Shown: positions 55,833 to 64,000 of the stretch, in pieces | Layout of the letters: every line of letters starts with the position of its first letter | Numbering within the stretch: the first letter of the stretch is position 1 | Origin: Propionibacteriales bacterium | GTDB lineage: Bacteria > Actinomycetota > Actinomycetes > Propionibacteriales > Nocardioidaceae | Assembly (NCBI GenBank): GCA_026392465.1 | Contig: JAPLCA010000016.1 | Location: 62,001-126,000 of the forward strand | Length of the DNA stretch: 64,000 bases | Direction: 5' to 3' | Translations under genes and position numbers: made by a program | The notes under the pieces: generated by a model | Databases searched by the model: none | Told to the model about the DNA's origin: nothing | The model's input: only the letters and a program-made list of their open reading frames with translations

Positions 55833-56840
55833 CTACCAGCGCCTGACGGTGCGCGGGCGGAACGCGCGACGCCTGCTGACCGTGATCGGCGAGACGTTCC
55901 CGAACCCGCGCAGCGGTCGCGGCGGCAGCGTCCGCATCTCGAACTCCTCGTCGGTCAGGTCGGCGGCCGTGGCGTCGTCGACGAGGACCCGGTTGCTGCG
56001 GGCGACGTGCGAGAGCCGGGCGGCGAGGTTGACGGGCGGGCCGAACACGTCGCCCAGGCGGCTGATCACCGAGCCGGTGGCCAGGCCGACGCGCACGTCG
56101 GGGAGGTCGTCTCGGGAGCCGATGTTCGCCACCAGCTCCAGGGCCGTGAGCGTGGCCTCGCGCGGGTCGGGGTTGACGAAGAGGACGGCGTCGCCGAGCG
56201 CCTTGATGACGCGACCGTCCCGCGACGTGACGACGTCGGTGCACCGGGTCTCGAAGTTCTCGACCAGCTCGCCGAGGCGCACGTCGCTGAGCGTGTTGGT
56301 CATGGCCGTGAACCGGGAGAGGTCGGCGAAGCCGATGCTCATGGTGGTCGAGAGCAGCTCGGCGTCGACCGCACCGAGCGCCTCGAGCCGGCCCGCGGCC
56401 GCCGCGAGGTGGCGGCGCCAGGCGTAGAGCAGGAGCCGGTCGAACCCGGGGGCGACGTGCTCGGCGATCGCGACCGCGCTCTCGAGCCGGCTGCTCGCCC
56501 GTCCGGCCTCGACGTCGGCCTCGACCTGGTCGACGATCGTCTGCACCTCCCAGTCCGCGAGCCGGGCGAGCGTCTGGCCGAGCGCGCGCGTCATGCGGAA
56601 GATGGTGCGCTCCTCCAGCAGCCCCTCCTCGAACGCAGCGGCGGCCAGGCGCGCCGCGGCGACGTCGTGCTCGCCGTACGCGGGCACGTCGCCGCTGTCG
56701 GCGAAGCCGAGCGAGCGCCAGAGCCGCTCGGCGCGCTCGAGGTCGAGCCCGGCCAGCTCGGCGACCTGCTCGCCGGTGAGCTCCATCCCCTCGTGGAGGA
56801 TCAGCCGGGCGAGCTCGTCGCGCAGGTCAGACCGACTCAT
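55833..56840 (-). CDS. Class III adenylyl cyclase with Rv1264-like N-terminal regulatory domain
   Basis: The protein has 335 residues. The C-terminal catalytic domain (about 165-325) has all six residues: metal Asp173 and Asp217, adenine-selecting Lys213 and Asp264, transition-state Asn271 and Arg275. The all-helical N-terminal half (1-155) resembles the autoinhibitory, pH-sensing domain of Rv1264, so cAMP output may rise with acidity. Its start overlaps the end of the PH-domain gene by 14 bases, so the two are co-translated. It is soluble; no membrane helix. Confidence 0.92.
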   Translation of the reverse strand: MSRSDLRDELARLILHEGMELTGEQVAELAGLDLERAERLWRSLGFADSGDVPAYGEHDVAAARLAAAAFEEGLLEERTIFRMTRALGQTLARLADWEVQTIVDQVEADVEAGRASSRLESAVAIAEHVAPGFDRLLLYAWRRHLAAAAGRLEALGAVDAELLSTTMSIGFADLSRFTAMTNTLSDVRLGELVENFETRCTDVVTSRDGRVIKALGDAVLFVNPDPREATLTALELVANIGSRDDLPDVRVGLATGSVISRLGDVFGPPVNLAARLSHVARSNRVLVDDATAADLTDEEFEMRTLPPRPLRGFGNVSPITVSRRRAFRPRTVRRW

Positions 56841-57333
56841 CGCTCCCCCGGTGCGCCGCGAACACCAGGTCGCTGACCTGGCGGTGGAAGGACTCGACGT
56901 GCGGGATGTCGCGCAGCTCGAGCCCGGCCTCCTCGCTGGCGTTGTGGATGATGAGCGTGCCGCAGCCGAGGATCCGGTCGTTGAGGTTCTTCTCGTAGGA
57001 CACGTCGTTGATCCGGCTGAGTGGGATGACCCGACCCTCGCGGGTCAGGATGCCCTTCTGCTCGACGAGCCGCTGCGTGGTGAGGCTGTACGTCCAGGAC
57101 AGCCAGCGCAGGAACGGCACGACGCTGCCCCACAGGACGACGACGACCGCGACCGCGACGACCGCCCACCGGACGTAGCCGTCGCCGGAGCTGCCCGCCC
57201 TGGCGGCGAGGAAGCTGCCCGCGAACGCGACGGCGAGCAGGATGACCAGCGGGACGAACAGGACCTTGACGTGGGTGCGCGTCGTGGCGACGACCTGTTC
57301 GCCGTCCATCATGAACTTGCGGGAGAGCGCCAT
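56827..57333 (-). CDS. Bacterial PH-domain membrane protein
   Basis: The protein has 168 residues. Two membrane helices (about 25-45 and 55-78) precede a bacterial PH domain (about 80-160; [31 protein letters not shown]). It corresponds to Rv3278c. The PH fold may bind lipid or protein. Coupling by overlap to the cyclase suggests a membrane platform for cAMP signalling, which is inference. Confidence 0.9.
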   Translation of the reverse strand: MALSRKFMMDGEQVVATTRTHVKVLFVPLVILLAVAFAGSFLAARAGSSGDGYVRWAVVAVAVVVVLWGSVVPFLRWLSWTYSLTTQRLVEQKGILTREGRVIPLSRINDVSYEKNLNDRILGCGTLIIHNASEEAGLELRDIPHVESFHRQVSDLVFAAHRGSDESV

Positions 57334-57414
57334 GCGGGAATCCTCCCACGGCGCGCCCGGGGACCGGGAGGGATCGTGACGGCGGGGCGGCGGCAGGTCG
57401 GCGGTGCCGTCGTC

Positions 57415-58248
57415 TCAGCGGGCGGGACGCACGTGCGTGACGTCGCCGGCGCTGATCGCGCGTCCGGCGACCACCAGGCGGCCCAGGGGGTCGACGTCGT
57501 CGGCTCGGCCGTGCAGCACCGACCCGTCGGGCAGGTCCACCTGGACGGTCGAGCCGAGCGTGACGCAACGCTCGAGGTAGTCGGCACGCAGCAGGGTCGG
57601 GTCGCCGGCACCGGCGACCCAGCGACGGTAGAGACGTTCGAGGTGGCCGAGCAGGATCTGCAGCACCACGCCGCGGTCGGTGGTGGCCGCGCCCGCGAGC
57701 GCGAAGGACGTCGCCGTGGGCACGGGCAGCTCCTCCTGCGTGAGGGTCAGGTTGATGCCGATGCCGAGCACGGCGGCCGCGCCGGCGGACCCCTCCGCCC
57801 GCTCGACGAGGATCCCGGAGAGCTTGCGGCCGTCGACGAGCACGTCGTTCGGCCACTTCAGCCCCGACGCGACGCCGCAGTCGCGGGCCGTGAGGTCGAC
57901 GGCGATGCCGGCCAGCAGCGGCAGCCACGTCCACTGCGGCAGCGCCACGGTGTCGGGGCGCAGCAGGACGGAGACCACCAGACCCGACCGCGGCGGCGCC
58001 TCCCAGCGTCGGTCCAGCCGCCCTCGCCCTGCCGTCTGGTGCTCCGTGGAGACGACCAGGCCCTCGGGCGCGCCCTGGGCGACCGCCGCGACGACGTCGG
58101 CGTTGGTGCTCGCGGTGCTGGTCGACACCTCGACCGCGGTCCACAGCCCCCCGTCGACGAGCAGCGCACGCCGCAGCTCCTCGACGTCGAGGAGGGGCCG
58201 GTCGGGGGTCGGCGCGGCAGGTGTCGGGGCCGGGGTCGGTGCTTCCAT
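57415..58248 (-). CDS. birA: Biotin-protein ligase
   Basis: The protein has 277 residues. Catalytic motif [12 protein letters not shown] and substrate-binding [17 protein letters not shown] are intact; the C-terminal SH3-like domain follows. There is no N-terminal DNA-binding domain, so it is a ligase without repressor function. It would biotinylate the carboxylase alpha subunit encoded at 63200. It is divergent from accD, as in Rv3279c-Rv3280. Confidence 0.95.
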   Translation of the reverse strand: MEAPTPAPTPAAPTPDRPLLDVEELRRALLVDGGLWTAVEVSTSTASTNADVVAAVAQGAPEGLVVSTEHQTAGRGRLDRRWEAPPRSGLVVSVLLRPDTVALPQWTWLPLLAGIAVDLTARDCGVASGLKWPNDVLVDGRKLSGILVERAEGSAGAAAVLGIGINLTLTQEELPVPTATSFALAGAATTDRGVVLQILLGHLERLYRRWVAGAGDPTLLRADYLERCVTLGSTVQVDLPDGSVLHGRADDVDPLGRLVVAGRAISAGDVTHVRPAR

Positions 58249-58286
58249 GCGGCAAGCCTCACACAACGCAGAAGGCCGTCCCTCGC

Positions 58287-58299
58287 TACTCTGACCCTC
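58287..58299 (+). promoter_or_regulatory. Leaderless -10 box of the carboxylase beta-subunit gene
   Basis: TACTCT (58287-58292), then 7 bases to GTG 58300. Confidence 0.6.
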
Positions 58300-59891
<1,592 letters not shown>

Positions 59892-59892
<1 letters not shown>

Positions 59893-60161
59893 TGGCCGGC
59901 GGGACGACCCCCCAGGACGAGGGGACCGAGACCACCGCGGCACCGGTGAAGCCGGTGCTGCGGGTGGTCCGCGGTGACCTGACGTCCGAGGAGCTCGCCG
60001 CCCTGGTGGCGGTCGTGGCGGCGCGCAACGCCGCCGCGGCGCACGCGGCGGCGAACGCCGCGGGCCCGAAGCCGCGCAGCGAGTGGGGCCACCCCTCCCG
60101 CGCGGCCCGCACGCCGCTGCGCGTCGGCCCCGACGCCTGGCGTCGCTCCGCCTGGGCCTGA
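59892..60161 (+). CDS. accE5: Acyl-CoA carboxylase epsilon subunit
   Basis: The protein has 89 residues. A disordered acidic N-terminus is followed by LRVVRGDLTSEELAALVAVVAAR, then a Ser-Trp/His-Pro tail (SEWGHPSR) that are family marks. Epsilon subunits stabilise the alpha-beta complex in actinobacteria. ATG 59892 overlaps the accD stop by one base (TGATG), ensuring balanced synthesis. Confidence 0.92.
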
Positions 60162-60171
60162 CGGCCGACGC

Positions 60172-60819
60172 ATGCCCCTGCGCCACGAGCCCGACGTGTC
60201 CGTGGCGGACTGGGTCGTGCGTGCCGACGCGTCCTGGCCGGTGCTGGTCACACAGGGTCCGCCGGGCCTCGACGCGTACGCCACGGTCCGCTTCGACGGC
60301 GAGGACGCCGACCCCTACCGGCCCGACCCGGACGTCGTGGCGCTCGTGACGCGGCTGGCCGCGGCCCACACGTCCACGCCGGAGCGGTGCTGGTTCGCCC
60401 TCTGGGAGGGCTGGGGCGAGCTGGAGGGCGGCGGACGGGTCTACGCCGAGATGGACCCGCACCGCCTGTTCGGGCGGTTGTTCCGCCAGCCGCCTCCCCC
60501 GGAGGTCGCGCCGGCCTTCGACCGCGACGTGCTCGACGCGCCGCGTGCCGACCTGGCCGGCGAGCGCTCCTACCTGCTGTTCACCGGCGCGGTCGCCGAC
60601 GTCGGCGACTGGGGCGCCCGCCCGCCGCGTCCGGGGTGGCCCGCCGACCTGCCGCAGGCGTCGTTCACCTGGCCGGAGGACCATGCGTGGTGCATCGCCT
60701 CCGACGTCGACCCCGACTGGTTCACGGTGGGGGGTCCGCGCAGCCTCGTCGACGCCGTGCTCGCCCACCCGGACCTGCGCGCCGAGCGCGTGACGCACGG
60801 CTCCCCTCCCCCCGTCTGA
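60172..60819 (+). CDS. Hypothetical protein, DUF2716-like in appearance
   Basis: The protein has 215 residues. It is Trp-rich, with WFALWEGWGELEG and the conserved-looking HAWCIASDVDPDWFTVGG near the end, a pattern seen in DUF2716-type proteins. There is no signal peptide or known catalytic motif. It sits 11 bases after accE on the same strand and may be in that operon, but a role in carboxylation is not indicated. Confidence 0.72.
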   Translation: MPLRHEPDVSVADWVVRADASWPVLVTQGPPGLDAYATVRFDGEDADPYRPDPDVVALVTRLAAAHTSTPERCWFALWEGWGELEGGGRVYAEMDPHRLFGRLFRQPPPPEVAPAFDRDVLDAPRADLAGERSYLLFTGAVADVGDWGARPPRPGWPADLPQASFTWPEDHAWCIASDVDPDWFTVGGPRSLVDAVLAHPDLRAERVTHGSPPPV

Positions 60820-60848
60820 CCCGCGCCCCGTCCCCACTCCCACCCCCA

Positions 60849-60943
60849 CCATCGGTGGACCAGCAACCGCAAGACGGCCGCAGACGTTCTCCAGCCACCG
60901 ATGCCGCCCCGTGCCGGCGCTGATGTTGCACATCCACCGATGG
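60849..60943. repeat. Intergenic inverted-repeat element before maf
   Basis: CCATCGGTGGA (60849-60859) and TCCACCGATGG (60933-60943) are exact inverted copies; a third CCACCGATG lies at 60895-60903. The left arm continues into a 25-base box (60851-60875) shared with the purE-purK gap. No gene is visible between 60820 and 60975. Confidence 0.65.
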
Positions 60944-60975
60944 GGGGCGGGCGTCGGGCCTGCCACGATGGGCGC

Positions 60976-61575
60976 ATGGTGCGCATGGTCCTGGCCTCCC
61001 AGTCCCCCGCCCGGCTCGCGACGCTGCGGGCGGCGGGCATCGAGCCGGAGGTGGTGGTCTCCGGGGTCGACGAGTCGCAGGTGACGACCCACGACGCCGC
61101 CAACCTGGCGGCCGCCCTCGCGCAGCTGAAGTGCCGCGCCGTCGCGTCCGGCGTCGACGACCCCGACGCGCTCGTCGTGGGCTGCGACTCCGTGCTCGCG
61201 TTCGAGGGCGAGATCCTGGGCAAGCCGGGCGACGCCGACACCGCGCGCGCCCGCTGGCGGCGCCTGCGCGGACGGTCCGGGGTGCTGCACACCGGCCACT
61301 GCGTGCGCCGGGGCGGGCGCGAGGTCGTCGACAGCGCGTCGACCGTCGTGCACTTCGCCGACGTCAGCGACATCGAGATCGACGCCTACGTGGCCACCGG
61401 CGAGCCGCTGCACGTGGCAGGCGCCTTCACGATCGACGGCCTCGGCGGCGCCTTCGTGCGCGGCATCGAGGGCGACCACCACTGCGTGGTCGGGATCAGC
61501 CTCCCGCTGCTGCGCGACCTCGTCGCCGACCTCGACGTCGTCTGGACCGACCTCTGGAACCGACCCCTCGACTGA
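60976..61575 (+). CDS. maf: Maf-family nucleoside triphosphate pyrophosphatase
   Basis: The protein has 199 residues. MVLASQSPARLATLRAAG, DESQ, and GCDSVLAFEGEILGKPGDA are the Maf signatures; ARARWRRLRGRSGVLHTGH and SYVATGEP-like (AYVATGEPLHVAGAF) complete the site. It hydrolyses non-canonical or dTTP/UTP nucleotides to prevent misincorporation and can affect division. It corresponds to Rv3282. ATG 60976 is used; an ATG nine bases later is possible. Confidence 0.93.
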   Translation: MVRMVLASQSPARLATLRAAGIEPEVVVSGVDESQVTTHDAANLAAALAQLKCRAVASGVDDPDALVVGCDSVLAFEGEILGKPGDADTARARWRRLRGRSGVLHTGHCVRRGGREVVDSASTVVHFADVSDIEIDAYVATGEPLHVAGAFTIDGLGGAFVRGIEGDHHCVVGISLPLLRDLVADLDVVWTDLWNRPLD

Positions 61576-61627
61576 CCAGGTCACGCGATCCGGTCCTCGA
61601 CGGGCCCGGCACGTGGGACCATGGGTG

Positions 61628-61840
61628 ATGCCCACCTCGCGCCGCCACCACGCGTCCAGCCCGTTCCAGCGTCCGGCCGAGGTGCCGGACGAGGTCTACG
61701 AGGTCGACGCGCGCGTCAGCCACGACACCTGGGGCCTCGGACGCATCGTCAGCCTCCAGGGCACCCGCTCGGCCCAGGTCGACTTCGGCGACCAGGTGCG
61801 GCACGTGCCGCTGCCCTGCCGCGCCCTGGTCACCCTCTGA
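61628..61840 (+). CDS. Small protein resembling the C-terminal KOW/Tudor-like domain of UvrD helicases
   Basis: The protein has 70 residues. Residues about 25-65 (VDARVSHDTWGLGRIVSLQGTRSAQVDFGDQ) match the small barrel at the end of actinobacterial UvrD/PcrA, which contacts RNA polymerase. Here it stands alone. It lies 52 bases after maf and converges on an acyl-CoA dehydrogenase. A role as a polymerase or DNA-binding adaptor is inference only. Confidence 0.7.
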   Translation: MPTSRRHHASSPFQRPAEVPDEVYEVDARVSHDTWGLGRIVSLQGTRSAQVDFGDQVRHVPLPCRALVTL

Positions 61841-61859
61841 CGCTGCCGCGCCACGGCCG

Positions 61860-63038
61860 TCACTCGACGGGCAGGCCCAGGCCGCGGGCGATCAGCATGC
61901 GCTGCACCTCGCTCGTGCCCTCGCCGATCTCGAGGATCTTCGCGTCGCGGTAGAAGCGCGCCACCGGGTACTCCTCCATGAAGCCGTACCCGCCGAAGAC
62001 CTGGGTGGCGATCCGGGTGCCGGTGACCGCCGCCTCCGTCGAGTACAGCTTCGCCACCGACGCGGCCTGCTTGACGACGGCGTACGGCGCGCCGGCGTCC
62101 TTGAGGCCAGCCGCCCGGTAGGTGAGGGCGCGCGCCCCCTCCAGCAGCACGGCGAGGTCGGCCACCTGGAACGCGACGCCCTGCTTCGCCCCGATCGGGA
62201 CGCCGAACGTCTGCCGCTCGCCCGCGTACTGCACGCAGAGATCCAGGCAGGCCTGCAGGCAGCCCACCGACAGCGCGGAGATCGCGATGCGTCCGTCGTC
62301 GAGGGTGGCCAGGAACTGCGCGTAGCCCCGTCCGCGCTCCCCCAGCAGGTGGTCGGCGGGTACCCGCGCGCCCGTGAACGTCAGCGGGTGGGTGTCGGAG
62401 ATGTGCCAGCCGAGCTTGTCGTAGGCCGGTTCGGCGACGAATCCCGGCGTCCCGGCCGGGAGCATGATCGCCGAGATCTCGGGGCGCCCGTCGGCGCGCT
62501 CGCCCGTGCGTGCGGTGACCGTGACGACGGACGTCAGCTGGTTGCCGGAGTTGGTGATGAACTGCTTCGCGCCGTCGACCACCCAGGTGTCGCCGTCGAG
62601 CACGGCCCGCGTTCGGGTGGCGCCGGCGTCGGACCCCGCGCCGGGCTCGGTGAGCCCGAAGCCGGCGAGCGTGCGCCCGGCCACCAGGTCGGGCAGCCAG
62701 CGCTCCTGCTGCTCCGGCGTGCCGTAGGCGACGATCGGGTTGATGCCGAGGCCCACGCCGGCCTGCAGCGTGATGCCCATGGACTGGTCGACCCGGCCCA
62801 GCTCCTCGATGGCGACGCACAGGCTCGTGAAGTCGCCGTCCGCCCCGCCGACCGCCTCGGGCGCCGTGAGGCCGAACAGCCCCAGGTCGCCCATGGCGCG
62901 CACGACGTCGACCGGGAAGTGGTGGTCGCGGTCCCACTGCGCCACGTGCGGTGCGATCTCGGCCTCCGCGAACTCCCGCACGGTGCGTCGGAAGTCCTCG
63001 TGCTCGCGGGAGAGACCTGTCATCGATGCGGCGACCAT
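61860..63038 (-). CDS. Acyl-CoA dehydrogenase
   Basis: The protein has 392 residues. FAD motifs FGLTEPGAGSD and FITNSG, and the C-terminal QVFGGYGFMEEYPVARFYRDAKILEIGEGTSEVQ with catalytic Glu in IGEGTSE, are intact. It oxidises a short- or branched-chain acyl-CoA; chain length cannot be read. ATG 63038 follows TAGGCT by six bases, so it is probably leaderless, and an 18-bp palindrome covers its -35 region. The gene is divergent from the carboxylase alpha gene. Confidence 0.93.
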   Translation of the reverse strand: MVAASMTGLSREHEDFRRTVREFAEAEIAPHVAQWDRDHHFPVDVVRAMGDLGLFGLTAPEAVGGADGDFTSLCVAIEELGRVDQSMGITLQAGVGLGINPIVAYGTPEQQERWLPDLVAGRTLAGFGLTEPGAGSDAGATRTRAVLDGDTWVVDGAKQFITNSGNQLTSVVTVTARTGERADGRPEISAIMLPAGTPGFVAEPAYDKLGWHISDTHPLTFTGARVPADHLLGERGRGYAQFLATLDDGRIAISALSVGCLQACLDLCVQYAGERQTFGVPIGAKQGVAFQVADLAVLLEGARALTYRAAGLKDAGAPYAVVKQAASVAKLYSTEAAVTGTRIATQVFGGYGFMEEYPVARFYRDAKILEIGEGTSEVQRMLIARGLGLPVE

Positions 63039-63058
63039 GGCGCGAGCCTAGCACCGTC

Positions 63059-63076
63059 GGTTAACGGTCGTTAACC
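63059..63076. promoter_or_regulatory. 18-bp palindromic operator candidate between acyl-CoA dehydrogenase and accA
   Basis: GGTTAACG GT CGTTAACC is a perfect inverted repeat with 8-bp arms. On the minus strand it overlaps the -35/spacer of the dehydrogenase promoter (TAGGCT at 63050-63045). It has the size and form of a TetR-family site, as in fatty-acid control, but no regulator gene is adjacent. Confidence 0.65.
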
Positions 63077-63199
63077 TGTGCGGAGGGGACACCACGCCCC
63101 CGGCGTGACGTACCTCATCCGGCCGCGACCGCGCGCTCCCCCTAGACTCAGCACGCGGTGCGGCCCCCCGCCCAGCCTGTCCATCCCGAGGAGAGTGTT

Positions 63200-64000
63200 C
63201 GTGAGCAAGCCCCTGCAGAAGGTCCTGATCGCCAACCGTGGCGAGATCGCGGTCCGCGTCATCCGAGCCTGCAAGGACGCCGGCATCGGCAGCGTCGCCG
63301 TCTACGCCGAGCCCGACCGCGACGCGATCTTCGTGCGCATGGCCGACGAGGCCTACTCGCTCGACGGCGCGACCCCGGGCGACTCCTACCTCTCCATCGA
63401 GAAGATCATCGCCGTCGCGAAGCGCTCCGGCGCCGACAGCGTGCACCCCGGCTACGGCTTCCTCGCCGAGAACGCCGACTTCGCCCAGGCGGTCATCGAC
63501 GCCGACCTCGTCTGGATCGGCCCGCCGCCCTCGGCCATCGACGCCCTCGGCGACAAGGCCAAGGCCAAGCAGATCGCCGAGCGCGCCAACGCGCCGCTCG
63601 CGCCCGGCACCAAGGAGCCCGCGAAGGACGCCGACGAGATCGTCGCCTTCGCCGAGGAGCACGGCCTGCCCGTCGCGATCAAGGCCGTCTTCGGCGGCGG
63701 CGGACGCGGCCTGAAGGTCGCCCGCACGATCGAGGAGATCCCCGAGCTCTTCGAGTCGGCCACGCGCGAGGCGGTCGCCGCCTTCGGCCGCGGCGAGTGT
63801 CTCGTCGAGAAGTTCCTCGACAAGCCCCGCCACGTCGAGACCCAGTGCATCGCCGACCAGCACGGCAACGTCGTCGTCGTCTCCACGCGCGACTGCTCGC
63901 TCCAGCGCCGCCACCAGAAGCTCGTCGAGGAGGCGCCCGCGCCGTTCCTGACCGACGACCAGCTCAAGCGTCTGTACGACTCCTCCAAGGCCATCCTCAA
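63200..64000 (+). CDS. accA3: Acyl-CoA carboxylase alpha subunit, biotin carboxylase part (runs off right edge)
   Basis: The first 267 residues are visible. [34 protein letters not shown], the ATP-grasp lid [10 protein letters not shown] and [11 protein letters not shown] are biotin carboxylase signatures. The biotin-carboxyl carrier domain should follow beyond the edge. It charges biotin with CO2 for the AccD/AccE complex encoded 3.3-4.9 kb upstream; BirA attaches the biotin. GTG 63200 has GAGGAG upstream. It matches Rv3285 (accA3). Confidence 0.95.

Overview
The window is high-GC actinobacterial DNA. It carries WhiB2, MtrAB-LpqB, LCP proteins and long-chain acyl-CoA carboxylase genes with an epsilon subunit, and GTG starts and ATGA/GTGA overlaps are frequent. 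From about 21.8 kb to the right edge the gene order follows the Mycobacterium tuberculosis Rv3235-Rv3285 neighbourhood (Rv3235, secA1, hpf, comF, lpqB, mtrBA, sahH, manB, DUF3499, whiB2, LCP, TIGR03089, fadE25, purEK, birA, accD5, accE5, maf, accA3). An LCP/Wzm-Wzt cluster and mqo, but no mycolate genes, suggest a Nocardioidaceae-type organism such as Aeromicrobium or Nocardioides. That genus-level guess is weak.

1-7.8 kb is an accessory region with visibly lower GC. It holds the N-terminal 440 residues of a secreted SGNH hydrolase that runs off the left edge, translationally coupled to a membrane-anchored unknown protein. Next comes an IS481-type element with a CTAG target duplication and a prematurely stopped transposase. 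Then there is a two-gene DNA modification/restriction-like pair (PD-(D/E)XK protein plus Zn-ribbon adenine-type methylase) and a decayed TIR-PIN chimeric gene.

7.8-21.8 kb is chromosomal but variable. It contains a two-component system followed by a GT39 glycosyltransferase and a GT2-GtrA fusion; a TPM-domain protein with PspA and DUF2505 proteins; a WS/DGAT-like protein lacking the catalytic histidine; an orphan CpaE-like/SAF pair; and a small helix-turn-helix protein.

21.8-41.9 kb covers secretion, ribosome hibernation, the MtrAB-LpqB envelope regulon, S-adenosylhomocysteine recycling, mannose activation, two large envelope proteins and WhiB2. 42-48.9 kb is a cell-wall polymer export and attachment block (Wzm/Wzt plus three LCP ligases). 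48.9-57.3 kb holds flavin/acyl-CoA/malate oxidation, purine synthesis (purE, purK) and a Rv1264-like adenylyl cyclase. 57.4-64 kb assembles acyl-CoA carboxylase: biotin ligase, beta, epsilon and the start of the alpha subunit, with Maf and a second acyl-CoA dehydrogenase. The dehydrogenase faces the alpha subunit across an 18-bp palindromic operator candidate.

Several genes have a TANNNT box 6-7 nt before the start codon, the signature of leaderless mRNAs. I saw no rRNA, tRNA or CRISPR array.
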